The translations under genes were made by a program, and so were the position numbers. A stretch of DNA of 64,000 nucleotides from Streptomyces diastatochromogenes (GTDB lineage Bacteria > Actinomycetota > Actinomycetes > Streptomycetales > Streptomycetaceae): positions 1,054,001 to 1,118,000 of the forward strand of contig JAPTYK010000001.1 in the NCBI GenBank assembly GCA_026913215.1. The letters run 5' to 3'. Shown piece after piece: positions 56,655 through 64,000 of the stretch. Position 1 is the first letter of the stretch. Each line of letters begins with the position of its first letter. The notes under the pieces are model-generated. The model did not search any database. It saw only the letters and a list, made by a program, of their open reading frames with translations, and had not been told where the DNA came from.

Positions 56655-57337
56655 TCAGGGTTCGGCGCCCGCACCGGCGCCGGGGGCCCGGCCCGGTACT
56701 CCTCCAGGACCGGCCGGTTGCCGATCTCCAGGACGCGGAGACGGGAAGGCCCGGACGCCGACCCGGCCCTCGATCCGGTCGAGCGCCCCCAGCCGTACGT
56801 CCGCGAGTCGTCCGACAGGTCGGGGTTGTCGCCCAGGTAGAAGAAGGCACCCTCGGGCACGGTCACCAGGCCGGGCCGCGCCGACCAGGTCCCGTCGGGC
56901 CCGCAGCAGGCGCCCGTGCGGTGGACCCGCGCCGTCCACTGGGGCGCCGCCACCCGGCGCACGGGGCCCCGGCCGCCCTCCTGGACGAGGACCTGGAAGG
57001 GCTCGTCCGGCGTGGAGACGATCCCGACGCGGTCGCCGGGCAGCGCGATCACCCGCTTGACCAGCAGGAGTCCCTCCCGGTGGCCCGCAGCAGCACGACG
57101 TCGAACCGGTGCGCCCGGCCCGCCGAGTCCGGGGCGACGAGGATCCGGTCGCCCTGGTGGAGGGTGGGGTCATGCTGGTGCCGTCGACCCGGACGCCGAG
57201 GGCCGTGACGACGACCCCGGCGATCAGGCAGAGCAGGACACCGGTCCCGAGGACGGCGCCGGCCGCCCGGCGCGGGTTCATCGGCGTCGGAGGAGGTCCG
57301 GCGGCCTCACGGTGCCGGACCGGTCGTTTTCGGTCAT
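56655..57337 (-). CDS. Signal peptidase I, S26 family (frame breaks)
   Basis: About 228 residues. One N-terminal membrane helix (AGAVLGTGVLLCLIAGVVVT), then the catalytic serine in RVDGTSMTP and the catalytic lysine in LLVKRVIALPGDRVGIV. The later motif FFYLGDNPDLSDDSRTYGW matches box E (GDNxxxSxDSR). These are complete catalytic elements for removing signal peptides on the outer membrane face. Breaks lie near 57,285, 57,170, 57,090, 56,745 and 56,680. Start ATG 57337. Confidence 0.85.
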
Positions 57338-57384
57338 GGCGGGAAGGTAGGCCGGGCGGCGGGCGGCGGCTGTGACCGTACCGC

Positions 57385-58421
57385 TCAGGGTTGTTGACCG
57401 CGCGTCTGATAAGACCGGGGCGTCTCCCCGGTCCACCGCCTGAACGCCCGGTGGAACGCGCTCGGTTCGGAGAAGCCGAGCTCCCGGGAGAGCCGCTCGA
57501 TCGAGACCCGGCCACCGGCCAGCTCGGCGAGGGCGTGGTCGCGCCGCACCTGGTCGCGGAGCCGCTGGTACGTGGTCCCCTCGGCGGCCAGTTGGCGCCG
57601 CAGGGTCTGCGGGCTGACGGACAGCCGGTCGGCGAGCTGCTCGGGCGTCGGCACCGGCCCGGCGGGCAGCGCCCGGCCGATCAGGTGCCGCACCCGGCCG
57701 GTCACCGTGCTGTCGTGGTCGGCGCAGACCAGCACGTCGACCGGGGCGCGGCGGAGGAAGGCTTTCAGCGCCTCCCGTCCCGCAGGACGGGTTCGTCGAG
57801 GTCCGCGCGGTCGAAGACGGCCGCGGTCCGCTCCGCGCCGAAGACGCAGGGGGCGCCGAAGAGGAGGGCGTACTCGCGGGCGTGCGGGGGCTCGGGGTGG
57901 ACGAACTCGACCCGCCGCAGGCCGATCCGGCGGCGGACGAGCCAGCCGGCGAAGCGGTGCGCCACCAGGACGGTGGACTCGGCGGCGAAGTGGAGGGGTC
58001 GTCGTACCCGGAGACGTCGAACTCCAGCCGCGCCTCGTCGGGTCCCCCGGTCCCGCCGCCCCCTCCCGCGCCGGGCTCCACGAGCCGGAAGCGCGGGCCC
58101 GAGGGGAAGAGGGAGTAGAAGGTCCGGGCGCGCCGGAGCGCCTCGCGCAGGTCCCGGCTGCCGTGGACCACGACGTGGGCCATCATCGCGAAGGTCCCGA
58201 CCTTGCTGGGCGCGCCGCCGAAGCCGATCAGCTCGTCGTCCAGCGTGGCCCACGCCGTCCTGACCAGCTGGGAGAACTGCTCCGCCGGGATCCTGGCCCG
58301 GGGCTCCTCCAGGAGCGCGGAGGACAGTCCGGCGCGGGCGAGAGCGGGCCCGGGTCCACCCGCGCCGTTCCGCGCCGAGCAGCACGGCCCGGACGTGATG
58401 GGTACTGACCGACGAGTTCAC
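57385..58421 (-). CDS. AraC-family transcriptional regulator (several frame breaks)
   Basis: About 345 residues. N-terminal arabinose-binding-like domain in pieces (VSTHHVRAVLLGAERRGW; PAEQFSQLVRTAWATLDDEL; MMAHVVVHGSRDLREALRRA; HFAAESTVLVAHRFAGWLVR), C-terminal AraC helix-turn-helix TYQRLRDQVRRDHALAELAG and GFSEPSAFHRAFRRWTGETP. Breaks near 58,355, 58,190, 58,010 and 57,780. Architecture matches OruR/ArgR-like AraC regulators. Target unknown; GTG 58421 is the start. Confidence 0.85.
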
Positions 58422-58572
58422 GGAAGCTAGACACTTTCATCAAAGGATGTCCAGGTTCCGACACTCTACTCAGAACTGTAAGGCGCCTGAAGCGCGCATC
58501 CCGCGAACGGGACACAGCTCACAGCCGTACCGTCACCCATGCAACAGGCACACCGAGCGAAGAGGGCAGCAC

Positions 58573-58985
58573 ATGAGCGGAGTGGCACGCCGGACGGTGG
58601 TCACGGCGGCGGGCGGCGCGGGCCTGGCGGCGGCGCTCGCCGCCTGCGGGAGCGGCGCGGACGACAAGGGCCCGGCGGCCGGGGGCGCCGCACCCGAGGA
58701 ACGGCCCTCGCGCGGACCGGGGACATCCCGGTGGGCGGCGGGAAGATCCTCGCCGACAAAGGCGTGGTCATCACCCAGCCCAAGGCCGGCGAGTTCAAAG
58801 CCTTCTCCTCCAAGTGCACCCACCAGGGCTGCGCCGTGAGCAGCATCAAGGACGGCGTCATCGTCTGCCCCTGCCACCAGAGCCAGTTCGACATCTCGGA
58901 CGGCAGCGTGAAGTCCGGCCCGGCGACCGCGCCGCTGCCGCCGGAGCCGATCCAGGTGGTGGGCGAGGAGATCAGCCCCGGCTGA
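58573..58985 (+). CDS. Rieske [2Fe-2S] lipoprotein (one frame break)
   Basis: About 138 residues. From ATG 58573 the N-terminus MSGVARRTVVTAAGGAGL contains twin-Arg and a lipobox LAAC (residues ~25-28), so it is probably exported by Tat and lipid-anchored. After a break near 58,705 the Rieske domain follows: CTHQGCAVSS and VCPCHQSQFDISDG, providing two Cys and two His for the cluster. Such small Rieske lipoproteins feed oxygenases or respiratory oxidoreductases. GAAGAGGGCAGCAC precedes the start. It overlaps the convergent cysteine hydrolase by 14 bp. Confidence 0.88.
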
Positions 58986-59649
58986 CGGCACCCCCGGAAC
59001 TCCCGGAGCCCCGGGGGGCCTTCCAGCACCCCAGGACCTCGTCGGTCGTGGTGATCGTGGCGACGAGGGCGAGGGTGTGACGGATCATCGCGGGGGTGTA
59101 GTCGGCCGGCACCCCCGCGATGGCGTCCCCGGGCACGACGACCGTGTAGCCGAGGTTCACGGCGTCGAAGACCGCGTTGGGCACGGCCACGTTGGCGGAG
59201 ACCCCCGTGACGATCAGGGTGCGGCAGCCGAGGTTGCGGAGCAGCGCGTCGACGTCGGTGCCGGCGAGCGGCGAGAGTCCGTGCAGGCGCCGGACGACGA
59301 GGTCCTCGTCGGCGACCTCGATCGGTTCGGCGATCCGTACGGCGGCGCTGCCGCTGTGCTGCTGCACCGGAAGCCGGGCGGCGGCCCTGAAGAGCCGCGC
59401 GTTGCCGTTGGCGCCCCGGCCGTCGGGGCGCCGCTCGGCGACGGCGTGGATCACCTGGACGTCCGCCGCGTGCGCGGCGGCGACGAGCCGGGCGACGTTC
59501 CGCAGGGCGCCCGACGCGCGGGCGGCGGCGGCCAGTTCGGGCAGGGCGCTGTCGGGACCGACGCCCCCGCTGGCACTCGACGGTGAGCAGGACGACTCCT
59601 CCGTCCGGGCGGATCCGCTCCCGAGCCGTTCTCGCGGACTCTGACCCAT
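58972..59649 (-). CDS. Isochorismatase-family cysteine hydrolase (compensated frame break)
   Basis: About 225 residues. The cysteine hydrolase core is visible: DVQVIHAVAERRPDGRGA, VRRLHGLSPLAGTDVDALLR, and RTLIVTGVSANVAVPNAVFD, where the usual Cys in the loop GVxxxxC is Ala/Asn here (SANVAV). Two opposite indels near 59,560-59,590 hide the first strand, which the other frame gives as VVLLTVECQRG. The unusual loop makes catalysis uncertain. Start ATG 59649 follows AAGGGGGGACC; it is divergent from the PPOX-fold gene, with a 7-bp-arm inverted repeat between. Confidence 0.8.
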   Translation of the reverse strand: MGQSPRERLGSGSARTEESSCSPSSASGGVGPDSALPELAAAARASGALRNVARLVAAAHAADVQVIHAVAERRPDGRGANGNARLFRAAARLPVQQHSGSAAVRIAEPIEVADEDLVVRRLHGLSPLAGTDVDALLRNLGCRTLIVTGVSANVAVPNAVFDAVNLGYTVVVPGDAIAGVPADYTPAMIRHTLALVATITTTDEVLGCWKAPRGSGSSGGAVSRG

Positions 59650-59686
59650 GGTCCCCCCTTGCACGCGTGCGGATGGCCCCCCATGC

Positions 59687-59707
59687 TTTCTGACGTCTCA
59701 TCAGAAA
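59687..59707. promoter_or_regulatory. Inverted repeat in divergent promoter
   Basis: TTTCTGA (59687-59693) and TCAGAAA (59701-59707) flank CGTCTCA. It lies between the cysteine hydrolase and PPOX genes, close to where both promoters should be. Confidence 0.5.
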
Positions 59708-59725
59708 TCCAGAAGGGTGCGGACG

Positions 59726-60192
59726 ATGACCGTCGCACAGCGCCGTGGACGCCGGATCATGATGACCCCGGCCGAGCTCGACTCGTTCCTCGCCGAACAG
59801 CGCACCTGCCGGGTCGCGACCGTCTCCGCCGACGGCCGTCCGCACGTGAGCGCGCTCTGGTTCGCCTGGGACGGCTCCTCGCTGTGGCTGTACTCGATCA
59901 CCCGCAGCCGGCGCTGGGCGGAGCTGCGCGCCGATCCGAGGATCGCGGTCGTGGTGGACGACGGGGAGGAGTACGGGGAGCTGCGCGGGGTGGAGCTGTC
60001 GGGGACGGCCGTCTTCGTGGGCGAGGCGCCGCGCACCGGCGAGCCGTGCCCCGAGCTCGACGCGCCCGAGCGGCTCTTCGCCGCCAAGAACTTCGGCCTG
60101 GACGCCATGCCGCACGACGGCGGCACGCCTGGCTGCGGCTGACCCCGGAGAAGATCACCTCCTGGGACTTCCGCAAGCTCGCGGCCCTCTGA
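59726..60192 (+). CDS. Pyridoxamine 5'-phosphate oxidase-fold (PPOX) protein (frame break)
   Basis: About 155 residues. Split-barrel flavin- or F420-binding fold: MMTPAELDSFLAEQRTCRVA, VSADGRPHVSALWFAWDGSS, and LWLYSITRSRRWAELRADPR. After a break near 60,125 the tail reads WLRLTPEKITSWDFRKLAAL. This combination (RPHVSALWF with a terminal TPEKIxSWDF) is typical of actinobacterial F420-dependent family members. Start ATG 59726 follows AGAAGGGTGCGGACG. The substrate is unknown. Confidence 0.85.
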
Positions 60193-60195
60193 GCC

Positions 60196-61094
60196 TCAGC
60201 TCCCCAGCGGCTCCGCCGCCGCCCGCAGCGCCGCGACCACCGCCCGCACGGAGGGCGGCGGCCCGCGTCGCCGCGCCAGGTGGCGTAGATGTGGCGCCGC
60301 ACCTGCTGCCGTACGGGCACGAAGACGACCCCGTCGGGCACGGGACGCCCGAGCCGGGGCGTGACGCACACCCCAGCCCGGCCGCGACCAGGGCCAGCTG
60401 GGTGTGGTGCTCCCCGCCAGGTGCGAGATGCGCGGCTCGACGCCCTGCGCGCGGAGCGTGAACATCAGCCAGTCGTGGCAGAACTCGCCCTCGGGCCAGG
60501 AGACCCACTCCTCGTCGGCGAAGTCCACCAGGTCCACCGCCTCCCGCCCGGCCAGCGGGTGTCCGGCGGGCAGGGCGACGTCGGCGGAGTCGTCGAGGAG
60601 GTGGGCGCGCTCCAGGCCGCCGGGGACGGGCGCCCGCTTGTTGCTCCAGTCCAGGACGATCGCCAGGTCCGCGTCCCCGCGCAGGACGGCCCGCACCCCG
60701 GCTCCGGCTCCAGCTCCGTCGTGCGGACGCGGAGCTCGGGGTGGTCGGCGCGCAGGGCGGCGAGCGCGGCCGGGAACAGTCCGCGCGCCGCCGTCGGGAA
60801 GGCGGAGAGCCGCACCTCGCCCACCACCCGCCCCCGCTGGGCCTCGATGTCGGCCTGGGCCATCTGGACCTGGGACAGGATCCGGGCCGCGTGCTCGGCG
60901 AGCAGCAGTCCGGCGTCGGTGAGCCGCACGCCCCGGCCGTTCTTGGCGAGCAGCTGCTGCCCGACCTCGCGCTCCAGCTTGGACAGCTGCTGGGAGACGG
61001 CCGAGGTGGTGACGTGCAGGCCGTCGGCGGCACCGCTGACCGAACCGTGGCGGGCGACGGCGTCGAGGGTGCGGAGGCGCTCCAGGTTCAACAT
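60196..61094 (-). CDS. LysR-family transcriptional regulator (frame breaks)
   Basis: About 299 residues. N-terminal winged helix: LERLRTLDAVARHGSVSGAA, DGLHVTTSAVSQQLSKLERE. Effector-binding domain pieces: GEVRLSAFPTAARGLFPAAL, GDADLAIVLDWSNKR, LLDDSADVALPAGHPLAGRE, EEWVSWPEGEFCHDWLMF; tail VRAVVAALRAAAEPLGS. Breaks near 60,700, 60,410, 60,375 and 60,270. It is divergent from a DMT exporter (74-bp gap), a standard LysR arrangement in which it activates the exporter. Confidence 0.88.
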
Positions 61095-61167
61095 GTAAGA
61101 AATACTAAGGGGAGGGGTCGAGGAATTCTCGCTTGTTCTAAGACGTCGTTCCGGTCACCCTGAGTGC

Positions 61168-62145
61168 ATGAGCCCCGCAGCCCCGCCCTCCCGTCCTCCG
61201 CCCCCGCCCCCCGTCTCCTGGACTGGCGCGTCCGCTTCGGCGCCCTGGCCCTCATCTGGGGCTTCAGCTTCCTCTTCATCAAGGTCGGCACGCAGGGCTT
61301 CGCGCCCTTCCAGGTCACCTTCGGCCGCCTGCTGTTCGGCACGGTGGTGCTCGCCGTCGCGATCGTCGTGAAGCGCGACCGGCTGCCGCGCGGGGCCCGC
61401 GTGTGGGGGCACCTGGCGGTCGCGGCCTTCCTCCTCAACGCGCTGCCGTTCTCCCTCTTCGCGTACGCGGAGCTGACGATCCCCTCGACGCTGGCGGGCA
61501 TCTGCAACGCGACGACCCCGCTCTGGGGCATGCTGCTGTCGCTCGTGGCGCTCTCCGAGGACCGTCCGACCCGGGTCCGCGCGGCCGGTCTGGGCATCGG
61601 CTTCGTCGGCGTGCTCACCGTGCTCGGCGCCTGGCAGGGCTTCTCCGGCCTCGACGTCACCGGCACGGCGCTGGCCCTGTTGGCCTCGTTCAGCTACGCG
61701 GTCGGCTGGATCTACGTCCGCAGGACGCTGAGCGGCTCCGGCGTCTCGAACCTCTCGCTCGCCGGCTCCCAGGTCGGGCTCGCGACGCTGCAACTGGCGG
61801 TGGTCACCCCCCTGTTCACCTCGCTCCCGACCTCGTTCTCCCTCGCGCCGCTGCTGTCCGTGATCGCGCTCGGCGCGCTCGGCACGGGGTACGCGATGCT
61901 GCTCCAGTACGGCGTCGTCGCGGAGGTCGGCCCGACGACGGCCTCCATGGTCACGTACTTCATCCCGGTGATCGCCACGGCGGCGGGCGTCGCCCTCCTG
62001 GGCGAGGGGCTCACCTGGAACACCCCGGTGGGCGCGGTCGTGGTCCTCGCGGGCGCGGCCCTCACCCAGACCCGCGCCTCCACCCGGACGGCGGGCGTGC
62101 GCGCCTCGGGCGGGCGCCTCTCCCTCTCCGTGTCACGCTCCGTGA
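61168..62145 (+). CDS. DMT-family (EamA) transporter (frame break at start and end)
   Basis: About 326 residues, ten helices in two EamA repeats (LALIWGFSFLFIKVGTQGFA; LALLASFSYAVGWIYVRRTL; VTYFIPVIATAAGVALLGEG). From ATG 61168 the proline-rich leader needs one correction near 61,210 to enter the main frame; GTG 61164 would avoid it but gives a less likely start. The main frame has no stop near the natural end; a shift after ALTQTRAS would end at 62145. Exporter of unknown metabolite, probably under the adjacent LysR regulator. Confidence 0.82.
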
Positions 62146-62174
62146 CCCCGCGGGGACAAGGTCGTTCCCCGGGC

Positions 62175-62361
62175 GTGAACCTCACCCACTCCCCGGGTCC
62201 TCCTCGCCTCCCTCGCCGTGACGGGCGCCTTCCTCGGCTTCGCCGGCCCGGCCCAGGCCGCCTCCGCCACCGCCGGCGCCGTGTCGGCCGCCGCCCCCAC
62301 GGACGGCCCGGAGCCCGTCGAGCTCGACGAGCTGGGCCTCCCCGACCTGCTGGAGGACTGA
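62175..62361 (+). CDS. Small exported acidic protein (one frame break)
   Basis: About 61 residues, unknown family. From GTG 62175 (VNLTHS) with one extra C near 62,195, it reads RVLLASLAVTGAFLGFAGPA QAASA, a signal peptide with an A-Q-A cleavage site. The mature part is ATAGAVSAAAPTDGPEPV followed by ELDELGLPDLLED, strongly acidic. Stop at 62359-62361. It is too short for most gene finders and is supported by the textbook signal peptide. Convergent with a second tiny exported protein gene. Confidence 0.55.
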
Positions 62362-62438
62362 CGGCACCGGCACGGCGGGGCACAGGAGCGGCCGGACACC
62401 ACGAGGGCGGTGTCCGGCCGTTCCGTACGTGCCGGGGC

Positions 62439-62728
62439 TCAGTCGCCGTCCGGGCGCGGCCCGCCGAAGAGGGCCTGGAGGGCGTCGACGGCGCTGCCGT
62501 CGTGATCGCTGCCCGCCGTGCCGCTGCTGCCGTACTGGACGTTGGCCGCCCGGTCGACCTCCAGGACGGAGTCGGCGTGCGAGTTGTCGACGACGGTCAC
62601 CAGGCTGCCGCCGGCGCGGCCGGCGCGGCGCCCGCGGCGAGCAGGACCGCGGCCAGACCGAGCGCCCGCAGCGGAGTCCTGGACGCGAACCCGGCCCCCG
62701 CCCCCCGGCGCGGGAGCGCCGGGCTCAT
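62439..62728 (-). CDS. Small exported protein coupled to the PEP-mutase-family gene (one frame break)
   Basis: About 96 residues, unknown family. ATG 62728 begins SPALPRRGAGAGFASRTPL and a hydrophobic signal RALGLAAVLLAAGAAPAAPA. With one base corrected near 62,615 the mature part reads SLVTVVDNSHADSVLEVDRA, ANVQYGSSGTAGSDHDGSAV and DALQALFGGPRPDGD, with no cysteine. Its ATG overlaps the stop of the PEP-mutase-family gene (ATGA), so it is translated with it. Without the correction the frame ends after the signal peptide. Confidence 0.55.
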
Positions 62729-63588
62729 GCGCCCACCCGCTCGGGCACGCTCTGACGGCGGGTGATGTTCCGCTCCAGGAGGCGGGTGGAGGCGGCGACC
62801 CCGACGCCGGACTCGGGGTCGAAGGAGGGCAGCCGGCCGTTGGCCCGCTTCAGCTCGGCGAGGGCCGAGTCCATCGCCTCGTGCGCCGCGAAGAGACAGG
62901 GCGTGCTGTAGATCGCCACGTCCACGCCCAGTTCGGAGAGTTCGTCGAGCGAGAGCCGCGGCGACTTGCCCCCGGCGATCTGGTTGAAGAGCAGCGGCTT
63001 GCCGCCGACCACCTCGCGGATCCGCTCGATCCACTCGACGCTGCGCACGCCGTCGACGAGGACCACGTCGGCGTCGGTGGCGGCCAGGCACTCCGCCCGG
63101 CGCAGGATGTCGGCCTCGTCGGTGGCGTCCGTCCTGGCCACGACGACCATGTCCCGGCGGGTGGCCAGGACCATCTCCAGCTTGGCGAGGTACTCCTCCA
63201 GCGGCAGCACCTGCTTGCCGTCCGCGTGGCCGCACCGGCGCGGCCGCTTCTGGTCCTCCAGGATCACGCCCGAGGCGCCGATGCGCTCCAGGCCCTCCAC
63301 CACGTGGCAGGCCACCTCGGGGTCGACGTAACCGTCGTCGATGTCCACGAGCAGGTGGTGGCGGGGGAACGCGCCGCGCAGCCGCTGCACGAACGCCACC
63401 ATGTCCGGCCAGGCGATGAAGCCGATGTCGGGGAGCCCGTAGTACGAGGCGGCGAAGCCGAAGCCGGAGACGAACATCCCGTCGTAGTGGTCGGCGGCGA
63501 CGGAGGCCGAGTACATGTCGTACACGCCGATCAGCGGGGTGGTCCCCGGCGCCGCGACGGCCTCGCGCAGACTGCTTCCGTAACTCAA
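62725..63588 (-). CDS. Isocitrate lyase/PEP mutase-family protein
   Basis: Intact, 287 residues. The (beta/alpha)8 barrel reads TTPLIGVYDMYSASVAADHY, GFGFAASYYGLPDIGFIAWP, HHLLVDIDDGYVDPEVACHV, GVILEDQKRPRRCGHADGKQ and VVARTDATDEADILRRAECL. The metal-binding DIDDGYVD and the EDQKxPRRCGH loop with cysteine are those of the lyase/mutase superfamily (PEP mutase, methylisocitrate lyase, oxaloacetate hydrolase). I use TTG 63588, which has CAGGAG six to ten bases upstream; the longer frame adds unlikely residues. Whether it makes a C-P bond is not decided by sequence here; no other phosphonate genes are near. Confidence 0.85.
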   Translation of the reverse strand: MSYGSSLREAVAAPGTTPLIGVYDMYSASVAADHYDGMFVSGFGFAASYYGLPDIGFIAWPDMVAFVQRLRGAFPRHHLLVDIDDGYVDPEVACHVVEGLERIGASGVILEDQKRPRRCGHADGKQVLPLEEYLAKLEMVLATRRDMVVVARTDATDEADILRRAECLAATDADVVLVDGVRSVEWIERIREVVGGKPLLFNQIAGGKSPRLSLDELSELGVDVAIYSTPCLFAAHEAMDSALAELKRANGRLPSFDPESGVGVAASTRLLERNITRRQSVPERVGA

Positions 63589-63709
63589 CGCATGACTCCT
63601 GATCAGTTCGGGAAACACGGCATCGGTGAAGAACCGCCGCAACACGGCGGGGCTTTACCAAAACCTGATGATTTCCTGAACCAAGCGCGAACATCGCCAT
63701 ACGAGCGCT

Positions 63710-64000
63710 TTACTCACTCTCCCGGAGCAGCGCATTCACCGGAGAAACGTCACTTGCGCGAGGAACGGGCGTGACCCGCGGGACGGACGGGCAGGGCGCC
63801 GCCCCTAGCCGTAACTCCGCGCGGGCGCGGGCCAGCCGCCCGGCGACGGCCTCGGCCAGCGCCTCCACGTCCGCGGCGGTCAGTCCGGAGACGGTGAGCC
63901 GGACGGCGGCCCCGTCTCCATCCGGAAGCGGGCGCCCGGCGCGACCGCCCAGCCCGCGGCGAGAGCCGGGCCACCGCGCCGGTCTCGTCGGACACCGGCA
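63710..64000 (-). CDS. PLP-dependent aminotransferase (class I/II, possibly MocR-type), C-terminal part
   Basis: The gene enters from the right edge. After a frame correction near 63,925 the visible end reads AGWAVAPGARFRMETG then AVRLTVSGLTAADVEALAEA and VAGRLARARAELRL, the typical last strands and helix of fold-type I aminotransferases, often fused to GntR DNA-binding domains. In this frame translation continues to TAA at 63710; a different frame would stop at 63805. A TTA leucine codon (63814-63812 on the minus strand) occurs near the end, rare in such genomes. Confidence 0.5.
   Translation of the reverse strand, partial: CRCPTRPARWPGSRRGLGGRAGRPLPDGDGAAVRLTVSGLTAADVEALAEAVAGRLARARAELRLGAAPCPSVPRVTPVPRASDVSPVNALLRESE

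Noticed and set aside
62725..63588. Phosphonate biosynthesis cluster based on the PEP-mutase-family gene.
   Set aside because: No phosphonopyruvate decarboxylase or other phosphonate genes adjoin it, and the family also includes lyases and hydrolases.
1..64000. tRNA, rRNA, insertion sequence, prophage or attachment sites.
   Set aside because: I scanned for cloverleaf-like segments, transposase or integrase motifs and long inverted-repeat ends and found none. This is a by-eye reading, so a tRNA search program would be decisive.

Overview
This is a GC-rich (well over 70% G+C) actinobacterial chromosome segment. Codon use (third-position G/C, GTG and TTG starts), the gene families (DUF6230, DUF6114, DUF3037/HipA pair, LitR/LitS-type pair, XRE-cupin regulator, many TetR regulators) and the hairpin terminators without U-tracts all point to Streptomyces or a very close relative. 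The species cannot be named from this alone. I saw no rRNA, tRNA, CRISPR array, insertion sequence or phage gene.

Sequence quality shapes the whole annotation. I count 68 protein genes, and about 48 of them read through only if one or more small indels are allowed, mostly single lost bases in G/C-rich runs. These include housekeeping genes such as sbcC, sbcD, uppP, lnt and lepB, so I treat the breaks as probable sequencing or assembly errors and give one CDS per gene spanning all its frames. Coordinates are outer limits, and 3' ends that depend on a frame correction are flagged.

Layout. 0-9.4 kb: Lrp-type regulators, a DUF885 peptidase-like protein, the SbcCD nuclease, YigZ, a CoA-binding protein, a YbaK-type deacylase and an XRE-cupin regulator. 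9.4-20.4 kb: a DMT exporter followed by a 31-bp minisatellite, two hexapeptide-repeat enzymes, a DedA protein, a hotdog protein, a membrane-anchored surface protein, an MFS exporter, a spermidine-synthase-like protein, a patatin, an AlkD-like protein, a TVP38 protein and UppP. 20.5-27.1 kb: a probable light-response locus made of an SDR-DUF2867 protein, an MpaB-type oxygenase, a DNA photolyase, an ECF sigma factor (LitS-like), a MerR/B12-type regulator (LitR-like) and a flavin reductase. Two control regions there carry 11-bp-phased CGATGCG repeats. 27.2-40.3 kb: accessory metabolism, a TetR/flavin-monooxygenase pair with clear palindromic operators, Ung, a peptide-type ABC binding protein, two SDRs, the HipA/DUF3037 pair and a TetR regulator.

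40.4-52.2 kb is the most distinctive region: a five-gene, translationally coupled operon that begins with a GT2-GtrA-HprK-like fusion and continues with a GT39-type glycosyltransferase, a secreted phosphoesterase, a surface protein and a GH99-like glycosidase. A secreted metallophosphoesterase, a YVTN beta-propeller and a DedA protein adjoin it. I infer a polyprenyl-phosphate-dependent cell-surface glycan pathway. 52.2-56.6 kb holds a tandem array of three DUF6230 and two DUF6114 genes plus a secreted protein, divergent from a TetR regulator. 56.6-64 kb contains a signal peptidase, AraC and LysR regulators, a Rieske lipoprotein, a cysteine hydrolase, a PPOX-fold protein, a second DMT exporter, two tiny exported proteins, a PEP-mutase-family enzyme and the end of an aminotransferase.
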